Shown here: one piece after another, positions 11,303-21,794 of the stretch | Layout: each line of letters begins with the position of its first letter | Position numbering within the stretch: the first letter of the stretch is position 1 | Source of the DNA: Hemerocallis citrina | Lineage: Eukaryota; Streptophyta; Magnoliopsida; Asparagales; Asphodelaceae | Reading direction: 5' to 3' | DNA length: 64,000 nt | NCBI GenBank assembly: GCA_017893485.1 | Contig: CM030367.1 | Coordinates: 84,016,853-84,080,852 of the forward strand | The notes under the pieces: generated by a model | What the model was told of the DNA's origin: nothing | The model's input: the letters and a program-made list of their open reading frames with translations, nothing else | The model's database searches: none | Translations under genes and position numbers: made by a program

Positions 11303-11922
11303 TATCAAAATTTTAATGAAATAATGTTTTAGGTTGGATTTCTTGGCTAGTCCATGCAAATTAGTTCATTGAGTTTTGGTTTGTGGCGGGTTCGATCCTG
11401 AGAAAGCTTAGGCAATTTTATTTTTAAAAGAATTAATCACTTTTTTTTATCAAATTTATTTTTAGCCGATGTTTCATTCTTTCTTTTTTATTTTTATTTT
11501 TATTATTTTTATTCTTTTTTATTTTGATATTTTAATTTAATAAGATTTCAGATATGTATGTTACTTATCTATTTGATTAATTTGAAATTTTGTAATTCAT
11601 AAAAATAATTTAATTTATGAATCTCTTTTTGATCTATGTGTGCAATCCAATTGTTCACCATTTTCCTTTCCTTTTATCTTTGTACACTCGAAGAAAGAAA
11701 TAAAAAAAAATGAAAAGCCCATCTAACCCGTGAACCTGCAACGAACCGGCCCGGCCCGGCCCGGCCCGACCCCTGAGCCAGGGACCAAGGGCCACGTCCA
11801 GGCCGGCATTTTCTTGCCGAGGCCCGGCCTAGCCCGGTCCACCACTGCTGCCAGCCCGGCCCGAGGTAAAAAATTACGGGTTTCGGCCCAGCCCGGCCCG
11901 GTTGGCCCGAATGCCATCCCTA
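10748..11922 (+). mobile_element. Non-autonomous hAT element
   Basis: The terminal inverted repeats are TAGGGATGACATTCGGGCC at the left and its near-perfect complement (one mismatch) at the right. They are flanked by the exact 8-bp target duplication GTATCGAT (10740-10747, 11923-11930), which is diagnostic for the hAT superfamily. Both ends carry about 200 bp of very GC-rich GGCCCGG-type repeats, while the core is AT-rich with a long AT microsatellite. No transposase frame is present. Its termini resemble those of the hAT element at 53738-57339 (TAGGGTTGGCATTCGGG), so it may have been moved by a related transposase. Confidence 0.92.
11253..11301 (+). repeat. (AT)n microsatellite
   Basis: About 24 uninterrupted AT units inside the hAT element. 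It is likely to be length-variable. Confidence 0.95.
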
Positions 11923-12218
11923 GTATCGATTTCGTACATTTGTACAAATCACGTAGTATGTTTTTTTGGACAATAATATCTTTATTTTTGTCATGATTGA
12001 TAATAGATGAATGCCTAGGATTTATTTGGAGGGATAAACTTAGGTTTTATAATTATTGGAAATATAAATTAGTATTAATAGGTGTTGTTTCTTCTTGGCT
12101 AAGTCACTCACAAACACTCACCCCTCACCCACCTCACCCATAGTGGCCGGCCAAGTTTCCCAAGGCCAAACCCCAATTCATACACTCACCTTCTCATACA
12201 CTCACTTTCCCATCCTCC

Positions 12219-12226
12219 TATAAATA
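12219..12226 (+). promoter_or_regulatory. TATA box of LTR C
   Basis: TATAAATA in a C/T-rich context, followed about 40 bp downstream by a GA-rich leader (AAGAGAAAAAAATAG...). This is the usual promoter layout of plant LTRs. Confidence 0.55.
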
Positions 12227-12944
12227 CCCATTCCCTTCACTCTTTGCCTCATTTGCCAAGAGAAAAAAATAGAAGAGCAAAAGAAAGAGAGAAAAGTTTT
12301 AACTTGAGAGTTATCATTTGTAGGTTCAAGCAGGAGCTAGAAGGAAGGAGAAGGAAGCTAGGCTAGTTCTTCCTACTTAGTAATCAAGGTAGGGGTTTCT
12401 CTACTCTTTGTTTGTATTGATTTTTCTTTTTCTTTTTATTGTTGTATGTTGTTAACAAATTGAACTAAAAATCATGTGCATATGAATGGTAGTGTGGATC
12501 AAATGATCACTGAAGAGTTTGAATGGTAGAACTCAAACAAAATAACATGAAGATTGAACCTTTAATAAATTTTTGTTTCTATTTGTTGTTATTATTGTTA
12601 TTATTGTTCTTATTTTTATAAAGATAACCACTTGGACTAAATCATGTACATATGAATAAGGGTGAATCAAATGAACACATAAAGAAATTGAATGGTGGAA
12701 CTCAAACAAATTGTTGTTATTTTTATCATTGTTGTTATTACTATTAATAAAATATAAACACATGGTTTATTGTAAATAAAATATAATAACTTGGACTAAA
12801 TCCATGTGCATATATGAATAGATGAATTAAGAATATCTACATACATGATTAAAGTGGAAAACTTAATTAGAACACTAAAAAGTAGAATTTGTTGTGTGTA
12901 CACTACAAGAAATTTGACATATAGTGACAGCAAAAATTCGTAGG

Positions 12945-13047
12945 TAAAAGGCAAAAAACCGTAGGTATAGCCCGTAAAACCTATACCAACGGATATATTT
13001 TTTCGTCGTTTTTAATTAGCTATACCCACGGCAAAATGCCGTCACTA
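12945..13047 (+). repeat. CACTA subterminal repeats, left end
   Basis: Copies of CCGTAGGTATAG and its complement CTATACCCACGG in both orientations, including the hairpin-like CTATACCCACGGC...GCCGTCACTATAG (13020-13050). In En/Spm-type elements such repeats bind the TNPA-like protein. The array is cut by the Copia insertion and resumes at 18492. Confidence 0.8.
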
Positions 13048-13052
13048 TAGCC

Positions 13053-13562
13053 TGTTGTGCGGAATACAAATCAAACCAACAATCAAACCAATGCGGAAAC
13101 AAAGAGAGAACCAGCGAGAGAAAAACAGAAAAGCAAGCAACACAAGAACACAAGATTTACGTGGTTCGGCAAAACGATGCCTACATCCACAAGGGGCGGT
13201 TGGGGTTTCTTTACTATGATCTCCAATGGGCAAACAAAGCCTTTACAAGAGATGACGGCTACAAAATCCGAATAAGGTGTTACTATTTACAAAACCCTAA
13301 CGGGTGTATTTATAGGGAAACTATTGGGCCTTTCGAATTGGGCCGAATCTGGATCCAAAACCCGCCGACAGTCGACTGGTCCAATTACCAGTCGCCTGGT
13401 TCCTTCGGGACAGTCGACTCATCAGTCGACTGCTGCTGCTGTATCTTTAGTCTTTGAAACTCCTCTCTGGACAGTCGACTGCTCCTCCATCCAGTCGACT
13501 GAAACTCTGAAACTTTCGAACACTGTAGATACCAAATACCAGAATCGAGCCATTATCCTACA
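13053..13562 (-). repeat. Copia LTR (3' LTR in element orientation)
   Basis: It is bounded by TG...CA ends. In U3 it carries the decamer CAGTCGACTG and one-base variants at 13369, 13389, 13411, 13423, 13472 and 13492. A minus-strand TATAAATA lies at 13307-13314. The inner edge adjoins the PPT at 13563. Confidence 0.95.
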
Positions 13563-13573
13563 ATCTCCACCTT
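13563..13573 (-). other. Copia polypurine tract
   Basis: On the minus strand AAGGTGGAGAT directly precedes the LTR start TGTAGGATAA. The same purine block is repeated about 40 bp further inside (near 13602), so there may be a second, spare tract. Confidence 0.75.
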
Positions 13574-13773
13574 GGCGAGATCTTCCAAGTCAAGTATCCA
13601 ACAATCTCCACCTTGGTGAAATCTTCCAAGTAGCCCAAGCAATCTCCACAAATACTCCAAAACAACTGCTCATCACCAAATGCAACAAACGAACCCAAAC
13701 TCCATCTTAGTATGATATCACATACTAAACAAACAAATAGCAAAGTACTATCCCAATCGCCCATGCCAAATTA

Positions 13774-16700
13774 TCAAACATGCAAAATATTAGCCAGGTT
13801 CATGCAATGCTTGAACTTGGCTGCCCCAACAACTTTGGTCAACATATCCGCAGGATTATCAGCTGTTCCAATCTTCACCAAATGAATATCACCATCCTTT
13901 ATCAAATCACGCACAAAATGATAACGAACATCATTATGTTTGGTCCTCGAATGATGAACTTGGTTCTTCGCTAAATGAATAGCACTCTGACTGTCACAGT
14001 GTACCTCCACCTTCTCCCGATGAATTCCCAAGCTCTTCAAAAGTCCATGAACCCAAATGGCTTCCTTCATGGCCTCAGCAACCGCCATGTATTCAGCCTC
14101 AGTAGTAGACAACGCTACAGTGGACTGCAAATTTGACCTCCAACTTATAGGTTCTCTAGCCATAGTAAACAAATAGCCTGTAGTAGACCGCCTCTTATCT
14201 AGATCACCTGCATAGTCAGAATCAACATATCTAACCAATAACCTGCTAATATTGTCATCTCTTTCAAATTTCAAACCCACATCTGTGGTGCCACTTATGT
14301 ACCTCAAAATCCATTTAGCTGCTTGCCAATGCTCTTTGCCTGGATCATGCATATATCGACTAACCATACTCACCGCCTGAGAGATGTCTGGTCGAGTACA
14401 AACCATGGCATACATCAAACTGCCAACCACACTAGTGTAAGGTACATTCGCCATATACTGTCTCTCTTCATCTGCACTTGGAGACTGAGAAGCACTAATT
14501 CTGAAATGACTGGCTAAGGGTGTGCTAACTGGTTTAGTTTTCTCATCTATACCGAACCGTTTCAGCACCTTCAAAAGATATTGCTTCTGTGTCAAACTCA
14601 CTATGCCCTTTGCTCTGTCTCTAGCTATCTCCATCCCAAGTATCTTCTTGGCTTCACCAAGATCCTTCATCTCGAACTCAGAACTCAACTGATTCTTCAA
14701 ATTTTGAATCTCCTTAGCATTTTTAGAGGCAATCAACATGTCATCCACATATAATAACAGATATATGAAAGAACCATCCTGCAATTTCCTGAAGTAGACA
14801 CAATGATCAAACTCACTTCTGGAATATCTCTGCACCTTCATAAACTGGTCAAACCTCAAATACCACTGCCTTGGAGATTGCTTCAACCCATAGAGAGACT
14901 TCTTCAACCTGCAAACACAATTTTCCTTCCCAGCTGTCTTGAACCCATCTGGCTGCGACATATAAATTTCTTCATCTAGATTCCCATGTAAGAACGCATT
15001 CTTCACATCCATCTGTGTCAATTCAAGATCAAACTGTGCTACCAATGCTAACAAAATCCGAATAGAAGGATGCTTCACAACTGGAGAGAACACTTCATTA
15101 TAGTCTATACCTTCCTGTTGAGCATACCCCTTTGCAACTAGTCTAGCCTTGAACCGAACACTGCCTTTTGGACCTTCTTTCTTCGTATACACCCACTTGC
15201 AACCAATTGCTTTCTTCCCCTTTGGTAGTTGCACTAGATCCCAAGTCTTATTCTTATGAAGAGAGTTCATCTCTTCATCCATAGCAACTTTCCAATCTGC
15301 ATTTTCTGAACTTCTAGTGGCTTCTTTGAAGTTGGAGGGAACTTCATCATCCACAATGGGAAGAGCAAATGCAACTGTATCTGTAAAACGAGACGGTCGT
15401 TTGATATCTCTTCTTTGCCTTCTTACTGCAATTGATTCTTCCTGCTGGATAGGAACTTCTTCATCATTCTCAGTATCAACCACATCATCTTCATCTTGGA
15501 CAGGAACAGGATTTTCAACTGACAACTTTTCTAACTCCACCTGTTGGAGAACTCTCCTACCAGTCGACTGGTTATCGCCAACAGTCGACTGTCCCGAGCT
15601 CCCACTCTTCTGCTGTTCAGGACCACCAGTCGACTGCTCCTGTACACCAGTCGACTGTCCCGAGCTTCTGCTACTCACCTGTTGGAGAACTGTCCCACTC
15701 TTCTGCTGCTCACCAGTCGACTGTCCCATACCACCAGTCGACTGTCCCGAGCTAATCATGCTGGTCTCATCAAAAGTCACATCTCTGCTGATTACTAACT
15801 TCTTTTGTTCTGGACACCACAACCTGTAACCTTTGACACCAGTACTAAAATCAACAAATATAGCCTTTTTGGCTCTTGCATCAAGTTTAGTTTCAGTTAC
15901 ATGAAAATAAGCAGGACAACCAAATATATGCAAAAAACTATAATCAGATGCAGGTTTACCACTCCATACCTCAATAGGCGTTTTGCCTTCAAGTGCTGCT
16001 GATGGTAAACGGTTGACAATGTGGCTTGCATATATAACAGCTTCTGCCCAAAATGTCTTCTTCAACCCAGACTGTGCTAACATACATCTCACCTTCTCAA
16101 GTAAGGTTCTGTTCATCCTTTCTGCAACCCCATTTTGCTGTGGAGTCTTCCTAACTGTGAAGTGCCTCTGGATCCCTTCATCTTCACACAATTTCAGAAA
16201 CGGATCGTTCTTGTATTCCCCTCCATTATCTGACTTCAGAACCTTAATCTTCCTACCAGTCTGATTTTCAACTTTCTTCTTCCAACTTGTGAACAATGTC
16301 AAAACTTCATCTTTGTGCTTCATGGTATATACCCAAACTCGTCTGGAGTAATCATCAACAAAAGTAACAAACCAGTGCCTACCACTCATAGAAGGTGTCT
16401 GAGTAGGGCCACAAACATCTGTGTGCACATAATCGAGGATACCCTTTGTCTGATGTACAGCTGTACCAAATTTCACCCTAGTTTGCTTACCCAAAACACA
16501 ATGTTCACAAAATTCCAACTTGCACCCTTTAGCATCTTTAAGCAACCCTTGCTTCACAAGCCCCTGCAAGGCCTTTTCTCCTGCATGCCCGAGTCGCATA
16601 TGCCACAACCTGGTAGAGTCGGGAACAACCTGTTTAGGCTTCTCAGTTACACTGGCAGCCTGACCCAAATATGTTTTACCCTGCAAGAAAAACAAGTTCC

Positions 16701-17940
16701 TTTTTCTTTGCCCTTTCATCACCACGAGTGATCCGCTAGTCACCTTCAGAATGCCACCTTCACTAGCAAATTTCAATCCACTGGCCTCCAAAGCACCTAG
16801 TGAAATCAGATTCTTTTTCAAATCTGGAACATACCATACATCTGAAAGCTCCCTAATAAGACCATCGTGCATTAGCAATTCAATCTTCCCGATTCCTACC
16901 TTCTTACAAGGTGCATCATTTCCCATCAAAACTACACCTCCATCCATATACTCCAAAGAAGTAAACCACTCCTTTTTCCAAGACATATGATAGGAGGCTG
17001 CTGTATCAAGAAACCATACTTCTTGATAAAGTGAGGGACTAGAAGCAAGTGCAAAAGAAAAATTCTCGCCACTTTCTAAATTATCAACAGTCACATTTGC
17101 AGTCGAATTTCCCTTATTTCGTAGCTTTGGACAATCCTTTTTCCAATGCCCCCTTTCATGACAGAAAGCACATTCATCTTTAGCCGGTATTTTCCTGTCC
17201 TTCGAAACTCCTCTCGATTTGGAACGAGATTTGTTTCCCTTTTTCCCAGATTTGGACTCAGATCTGGTCTCAGTCCTGCCCCTTACAATCAAAGCTTCAG
17301 AAGTTTCTCTATCAACCATTTTATCCCTTCTCCTAGTTTCATTATTCAACAGAGCATTTGCAACATCTTCATATTTCACAGTATCTTTTCCATATAATAA
17401 AGTAGTTGCTAAATGATCATAACTTTCAGGTAATGAATTCAACAGAATTAGGGCTTTATCTTCATCCTTAATTTGCTCATCCAAATTTAACAAATCAGCC
17501 AATAATTTATTAAATGATTCAACATGAGCATTCATAGACATACCTTCCGTATAGGTGAAGCGAAAAAGTCTCTTCTTCAAATACAGCCGATTCTCCAAAC
17601 TTTTCCTCATATATTTGTCTTCGAGTTTCTTCCACAACACCGCAGCAATGGTATCCCTCATCAAATCGTACTTCTGAGCCTTCTCAATAAAGAGCCGAAT
17701 AGTCCCACACGCAACTCGATTCAACTTCTTCCAATCTGCTTCGGACATATCCTTAGGTTTTTCTACCTCCAAAGCAACATCTTGTTCTTGTTGAACAAGA
17801 ACATCCAACACCTCACATTGCCACATCCCGAAATTGTTTGTCCCATCAAATTTTTCAACTTCAAATTTTGCGTTGTGAATCGTTATTCTTGACGAACTTG
17901 ATCCCACAACATCCTTGGTTGCATCTGCATCACCCGCCAT
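13774..17940 (-). CDS. Copia Gag-Pol polyprotein, 1388 aa, intact
   Basis: Domains in order: a UBN2-type gag (FDGTNNFGMWQ near residue 31); CCHC knuckle CAFCHERGHWKKDC (257-270); protease motif LDTAASYHM (about 311-319, the DTAAS form usual in the Tork clade); integrase with HMRLGH...CEHC zinc finger and core motifs TDVCGP, KSDNGGEY and PQQNGVAERMN; RT with KARLVAKGY, QMDVKNAFLHG and the catalytic YVDD; RNase H with VDSDYAGD, STTEAEY and CDSQSA. The length fits Tnt1-like elements (about 1.3-1.4 kaa). The linker between integrase and RT is expanded by QSTG repeats. The start is the first ATG after the PBS. All catalytic residues I can check are present. Confidence 0.96.
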   Translation of the reverse strand: MAGDADATKDVVGSSSSRITIHNAKFEVEKFDGTNNFGMWQCEVLDVLVQQEQDVALEVEKPKDMSEADWKKLNRVACGTIRLFIEKAQKYDLMRDTIAAVLWKKLEDKYMRKSLENRLYLKKRLFRFTYTEGMSMNAHVESFNKLLADLLNLDEQIKDEDKALILLNSLPESYDHLATTLLYGKDTVKYEDVANALLNNETRRRDKMVDRETSEALIVRGRTETRSESKSGKKGNKSRSKSRGVSKDRKIPAKDECAFCHERGHWKKDCPKLRNKGNSTANVTVDNLESGENFSFALASSPSLYQEVWFLDTAASYHMSWKKEWFTSLEYMDGGVVLMGNDAPCKKVGIGKIELLMHDGLIRELSDVWYVPDLKKNLISLGALEASGLKFASEGGILKVTSGSLVVMKGQRKRNLFFLQGKTYLGQAASVTEKPKQVVPDSTRLWHMRLGHAGEKALQGLVKQGLLKDAKGCKLEFCEHCVLGKQTRVKFGTAVHQTKGILDYVHTDVCGPTQTPSMSGRHWFVTFVDDYSRRVWVYTMKHKDEVLTLFTSWKKKVENQTGRKIKVLKSDNGGEYKNDPFLKLCEDEGIQRHFTVRKTPQQNGVAERMNRTLLEKVRCMLAQSGLKKTFWAEAVIYASHIVNRLPSAALEGKTPIEVWSGKPASDYSFLHIFGCPAYFHVTETKLDARAKKAIFVDFSTGVKGYRLWCPEQKKLVISRDVTFDETSMISSGQSTGGMGQSTGEQQKSGTVLQQVSSRSSGQSTGVQEQSTGGPEQQKSGSSGQSTVGDNQSTGRRVLQQVELEKLSVENPVPVQDEDDVVDTENDEEVPIQQEESIAVRRQRRDIKRPSRFTDTVAFALPIVDDEVPSNFKEATRSSENADWKVAMDEEMNSLHKNKTWDLVQLPKGKKAIGCKWVYTKKEGPKGSVRFKARLVAKGYAQQEGIDYNEVFSPVVKHPSIRILLALVAQFDLELTQMDVKNAFLHGNLDEEIYMSQPDGFKTAGKENCVCRLKKSLYGLKQSPRQWYLRFDQFMKVQRYSRSEFDHCVYFRKLQDGSFIYLLLYVDDMLIASKNAKEIQNLKNQLSSEFEMKDLGEAKKILGMEIARDRAKGIVSLTQKQYLLKVLKRFGIDEKTKPVSTPLASHFRISASQSPSADEERQYMANVPYTSVVGSLMYAMVCTRPDISQAVSMVSRYMHDPGKEHWQAAKWILRYISGTTDVGLKFERDDNISRLLVRYVDSDYAGDLDKRRSTTGYLFTMAREPISWRSNLQSTVALSTTEAEYMAVAEAMKEAIWVHGLLKSLGIHREKVEVHCDSQSAIHLAKNQVHHSRTKHNDVRYHFVRDLIKDGDIHLVKIGTADNPADMLTKVVGAAKFKHCMNLANILHV
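15561..15744 (-). repeat. CAGTCGACTG palindrome repeats in the Copia pol linker
   Basis: Six perfect copies at 15561, 15582, 15627, 15648, 15714 and 15735, all in the same phase (CAG TCG ACT = Gln-Ser-Thr). They give repeated GQSTG/EQSTG in a Ser/Gly/Gln-rich linker between integrase and RT. The same decamer is repeated in the LTR U3. Longer sub-repeats (CTCCCACTCTTCTGCTG; the TCCCGAGCT flank) show the linker grew by tandem duplication. Confidence 0.9.
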
Positions 17941-17962
17941 CTCCCTCTAGGTCGAACCAACA

Positions 17963-17974
17963 GCTCTGATACCA
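17963..17974 (-). other. Copia primer-binding site
   Basis: On the minus strand TGGTATCAGAGC lies two bases inside the 5' LTR. It is complementary to the 3' end of initiator tRNA-Met. Confidence 0.9.
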
Positions 17975-17976
17975 CT

Positions 17977-18486
17977 TGTTGTGCGGAATACAAATCAAAC
18001 CAACAATCAAACCAATGCGGAAATAAAGAGAGAACCAGCGAGAGAAAAACAGAAAAGCAAGCAACACAAGAACACAAGATTTACGTGGTTCGGCAAAACG
18101 ATGCCTACATCCACAAGGGGCGGTTGGGGTTTCTTTACTATGATCTCCAATGGGCAAACAAAGCCTTTACAAGAGATGACGGCTACAAAATCCGAATAAG
18201 GTGTTACTATTTATAAAACCCTAACGGGTGTATTTATAAGGAAACTATTGGGCCTTTCGAATTGGGCCGAATCTGGATCCAAAACCCGCCGACAGTCGAC
18301 TGGTCCAATTACCAGTCGCCTGGTTCCTTCGGGACAGTCGACTTATCAGTCGACTGTTGCTGCTGTATCTTTAGTCTTTGAAACTCCTCTCTGGACAGTC
18401 GACTGCTCCTCCATCCAGTCGACTGAAACTCTAAAACTTTCGAACACTGCAGATACCAAATACCAGAATCGAGCCATTATCCTACA
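17977..18486 (-). repeat. Copia LTR (5' LTR in element orientation)
   Basis: It would drive minus-strand transcription of the polyprotein. U3 holds the CAGTCGACTG-type decamers at 18293, 18313 (variant), 18335 (variant), 18347, 18396 and 18416. They lie upstream of the TATA box, like the repeated regulatory boxes known from the U3 of Tnt1. Confidence 0.95.
18231..18238 (-). promoter_or_regulatory. TATA box of the Copia 5' LTR
   Basis: On the minus strand TATAAATA sits between the palindrome cluster (18293-18425) and the leader. Transcription is expected to start about 30 bp further along the minus strand. Confidence 0.7.
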
Positions 18487-18491
18487 TAGCC

Positions 18492-18640
18492 TATATTGAC
18501 GGTTTTTTCACCCGTTGGACAAAACCTCGGTATTATACCCACGGTTTCGTATCCGTTGGTATAGGTTTTAAAGATACCTTTTGCTTTCCTATACCTACGG
18601 TTGAAACTCTATTGCTATAGGTTTTAGTGATGGTTTTCTC
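18492..18640 (+). repeat. CACTA subterminal repeats (left end, continued after the Copia insertion)
   Basis: TATACCCACGG, CCGTTGGTATAGG and CCTATACCTACGG continue the array interrupted at 13047. Removing the Copia element and one TAGCC copy restores a continuous repeat block. Confidence 0.8.
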
Positions 18641-18943
18641 ATCCAAATATTTAAATATCTATTAATCACTTTATACACAATTTTTTCTTATTAATTACAC
18701 TTATAATAATTTAATATTTTCTTTTATAATATTAATCAAATTATAAACTAAATACAAAATAAAATAGATAAATGTGTTTATGAAACAAAATTAAATAAAA
18801 TTAAACTTCAATCATATTAAAATTAATGAAGTATTACAAGCATGTCGAATTACAAAATAGTTAATAACCAAATACACAATTGAATTTATGTGTGCAGACA
18901 TGAGAATCAATAATTTAAACTACAATCAACATATTCAATGACA

Positions 18944-19143
18944 TTATAAAATAACATTCAATTGACTCATCACTTGAGATACGACAAACAATTTTCTTAT
19001 TTTACGGCAATCCGATCTTGATTCTTTTTGCAGTAATTCTTTTAGCATCCTGCAAATCTCCTTTACAACCTTCTTCACTTCATTAAACACAAACTCGGCT
19101 GTATTTTGAGCGAGTTCAATCATTTCTCGGTTGTTGAGAGCCC
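18944..19143 (-). pseudogene. Exon-like piece of unknown gene inside the CACTA element
   Basis: On the minus strand a frame of about 65 codons runs to a TAA at 18944-18946. It includes NREMIELAQNTAEF and a charged, helical-looking stretch (VKKVVKEICRMLKELLQK). An AG precedes it near 19144. It lies downstream, in minus orientation, of the exon pieces at 19832-21794. It could be the last exon of a captured or chimeric transcript. I do not recognise the family. Confidence 0.4.
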
Positions 19144-19831
19144 TTCAAAAACAAAACAAAGTAAAAAGATCTAACTTTGGTCATCAACAAATAGTCAACA
19201 TTCTTTTTCGTTATCACACATTCAAATAATGGGAGTGATGCCTACCAAATGTGGTCAATCTTCATAGCTATCATTGCCTGACCAACAGCGTTAGTAAAAG
19301 CCAAAAGATGGATGAAGCTATGCATATATTCAAGCAAATGCAAAGGGAATGACCATGACCAAACATGTTACATAGAGAGAGCATTTAATTGGATTGCCTT
19401 TTCAATTTGATGTTAGTCTCTCTTTAATCTCTCACTTACTCATACACACAAAAGATGCAAAGGGATTGAGTGCGACAAAACACTGTTATATAGAGCATTT
19501 TGAATGGCCTTTTTAATTTCATGTTTATCCCTCTTTAGTTTCTCACAAATACATGCAAAAATGATAGACAATATATTGTTTGAAGGAATCAGTTAATTTG
19601 ACTAGAGTATCAGTTCTTGTTCTTAATATTCTAGAGAGGAAATTTCATCATCTAAACATCATGTTTTTAGTTTATTGTTATCCTTATCAAAACATTTTGG
19701 GAGCAAAGTCTCTCAGAAAGCATATGCAATTCATAGGTATCAAGCCATTTTGAGATATACAACCAAATCTGATAAATAGTTTTAGAAATATAATAATTCT
19801 GACTAGTGAGCAAGAGAACAAGGTAACTCAC

Positions 19832-20081
19832 TGTAGGCCCGTCTCCTTCTGGTCCAAACAAAGTTAGAAAAGGTTTGGCAAGGTTGTCTTCAGAAGAACC
19901 CACAAATACGAACATTATCTACATTTGCATAACAATGAAAAGTTTGCAAGAAATTACATACAAAATATATGATTTAAAGTAAGGCTATTAGATGAGCAAG
20001 CCGATGACGTGCACACCTTTGTTTTATATTTTCTTGCAACATCTTGAACTATTGAGTGGAAGGGCTCGAAATCATCAGCCT
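19832..20081 (-). pseudogene. Captured PDI-like gene fragment (two exons)
   Basis: Two minus-strand exons. 20017-20081 encodes ADDFEPFHSIVQDVARKYKT. 19832-19918 encodes IMFVFVGSSEDNLAKPFLT followed by LFGPEGDGP. They are separated by a ~98-bp intron with GT at the donor and AG at the acceptor, and the reading phase is kept across the join. The pattern matches the non-catalytic (b-type) thioredoxin region of plant protein disulfide isomerase-like proteins, from memory of the family. No CxxC active-site motif is included, so the fragment has no oxidoreductase centre. It is only a small part of the gene, captured with intron and splice sites. Confidence 0.6.
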
Positions 20082-20701
20082 CTGCAAAAATAAAAACCTA
20101 GAAGGGACAATGCATCAGTAACATTTCATATAAATAACACATACAGCACACAGATCCTCTAACTTCTTATTGGCAATACATGCCTTTCTTACTTCACATC
20201 ATCTAATTTTAACTACACAAATTTTTTTGATGTTTTACTCTTAATTGACCAAATATACAGATCCATAAAGAATGGCTGATTGCACAGCCATTTTTTAAAC
20301 CTTTTCTCTTCGGATTCAAGGCTAATTTAAAGTCACTATTAAGGCCTACAACTTTAGCCATCTCCCACTTATTCAACTTTTCTCAATTGCAGAAGTGGCC
20401 AATCATGAATGGCTAAACTGAAGTAACAAACATGATTTCTCTTGGTATTTCGGGCATTCAATGTGTATCTCAGTTCTGGTAGTATTCATTCTAAAGACAA
20501 ATAATTTTTAATCCCATAGATTCTAAAGCTTCCATTTATAAAATATTTTCCTCAATCCTTCTACAGCCTCATCAGCAGATAAAGTCTGTCACACTTCAAT
20601 AATACATCGATAAAGTTCATCTACAGTTAATGTGGAAGATGAAGAACTTCACGCTAAACCAACACTCAAGGTATCAAATCAATATTATAAGTAAGATGTA
20701 C

Positions 20702-20848
20702 CTTTTCTAATCCTGCACCCGTAAGGTGTATGGTCATGACAAAAATGTAAGCAATAGAAGAGCTGTGGGAACCGTCATCACCAACACCAGCAGCTAATGA
20801 AGATGTCCATCCTTTCTCTTTTAGAAAAGAGAGCAAGCTACCCTTTCC
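20702..20848 (-). pseudogene. Captured nardilysin-like (M16 metallopeptidase) exon
   Basis: The minus-strand exon encodes GKGSLLSFLKEKGWTSSLAA, then GVGDDGSHSSSIAYIF and MTIHLTGAGLEK, ending at a GT donor. The order GxGSL...LKxKGW...SLxAG...DDG...SxxYxF...IHLTxxGLEK is characteristic of the middle domain of M16 insulinase-family proteases, closest to plant nardilysin. The zinc-binding HxxEH region is absent, so it encodes no protease activity. The acceptor side (CAAAG) is a weak AG. Confidence 0.65.
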
Positions 20849-21690
20849 CTTTGAGAGTACAATTTCATTTGATTAATGTAATGCTCCTTAAAAATGCACA
20901 AATATATAGAATAGCACATAAAACATAAAATTACATAAAGTCCACATGCTAGGTAATATGAGAAACTACCTAGTATATGCAAAACCAATTACTCATCTAT
21001 GCAGGAAAAATGAGTATAAATAATGTTTTGGTTGTATATCTAGGGGTAAAAAAATGAGTATCTATGCAGGAAAAAAATGAACCTAGGTTGTATATCTAGG
21101 TTGTATAAATAAAGTTTTGGTTGTAAAGTCTACATGCTAGGACACGCACCGTACGATATGTGACATGAACACAAGACCTGCAGCCCAAAAAATTGTGGAA
21201 AGCACATGCATCTGTATGTATGCACGTGTACACATTTTGCAGTTATGCACATGTACACATTTTTACAGTGTTTTGGGTGTATTTTCATAGAAAGTGATCT
21301 ACATCAATAAATTATAAAAGAATAAATTTTCAAACAGCATTTACAAGTCTTATTCTTACATCAAGTGCCCACAAAATCGATTTTTTTCAACAGAAATAAA
21401 ACAAAGCTAAGTTTTGGTCACATGCATGGCTAAACGCACATCAGTATCGTTTGAAATTCGATTACTAAATTGTTGTTCGAGTAGATAGCAAACAAGGTAA
21501 GTATTTTTAATTTAAATGGTCTATCATTCATTTTGAAATGGGAGTAATTGCATCCTGTCACTTCTGAAGGGAAAAAAGTGCAAACTAATAGGAAATGAAT
21601 ACTTACACATATGCGAGAGTGGATTTCTGTGATCATGAAATCATATCACGAGTTAAAATTGAATTGAATTTCAAAAACAGTTGTATGTAC

Positions 21691-21794
21691 CTTCAATGTT
21701 ATTTGACCAACAAATCCAATTTTGACAGTTACCGGAGGTCTCAAAGAATTTAATGCATCAGCCTTCAATTTTAAATCCTTGAGAACAACATCAC
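21691..21794 (-). pseudogene. Captured VPS13/chorein-like exon
   Basis: The minus-strand exon encodes GDVVLKDLKLKADALNSL, then RPPVTVKIGFVGQITLK, with AG upstream and GT downstream. This is the signature of the chorein N-terminal domain of VPS13-type bridge-like lipid transfer proteins, where it follows the first ~20 residues of the protein. Only one exon is present. Its missing upstream exon would lie beyond the Helitron insertion at 21850. Confidence 0.65.

Larger units (their letters stand above)
13053..18486 (-). mobile_element. Intact Copia retrotransposon, Tork (Tnt1-like) type
   Basis: Two 510-bp LTRs (13053-13562, 17977-18486), each TGTTGTGCGG...TCCTACA on the plus strand, are flanked by the exact target duplication TAGCC (13048-13052, 18487-18491). 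The PBS and PPT are in place for minus-strand transcription, and one uninterrupted 1388-codon frame fills the interior. I count seven LTR differences in 510 bp (about 1.4%), all transitions, so the insertion is recent. It landed in the left subterminal repeats of the CACTA element. All parts needed for autonomous transposition appear present. Confidence 0.95.

Noticed and set aside
13057..13275. Plus-strand 72-codon frames in both Copia LTRs (also 17981-18199)
   Set aside because: They lie within the LTR R/U5 region and duplicate simply because the LTR is duplicated.
15317..15829. 170-codon plus-strand frame
   Set aside because: Antisense shadow of the Copia pol linker; its cysteine-rich look comes from the palindrome repeats.
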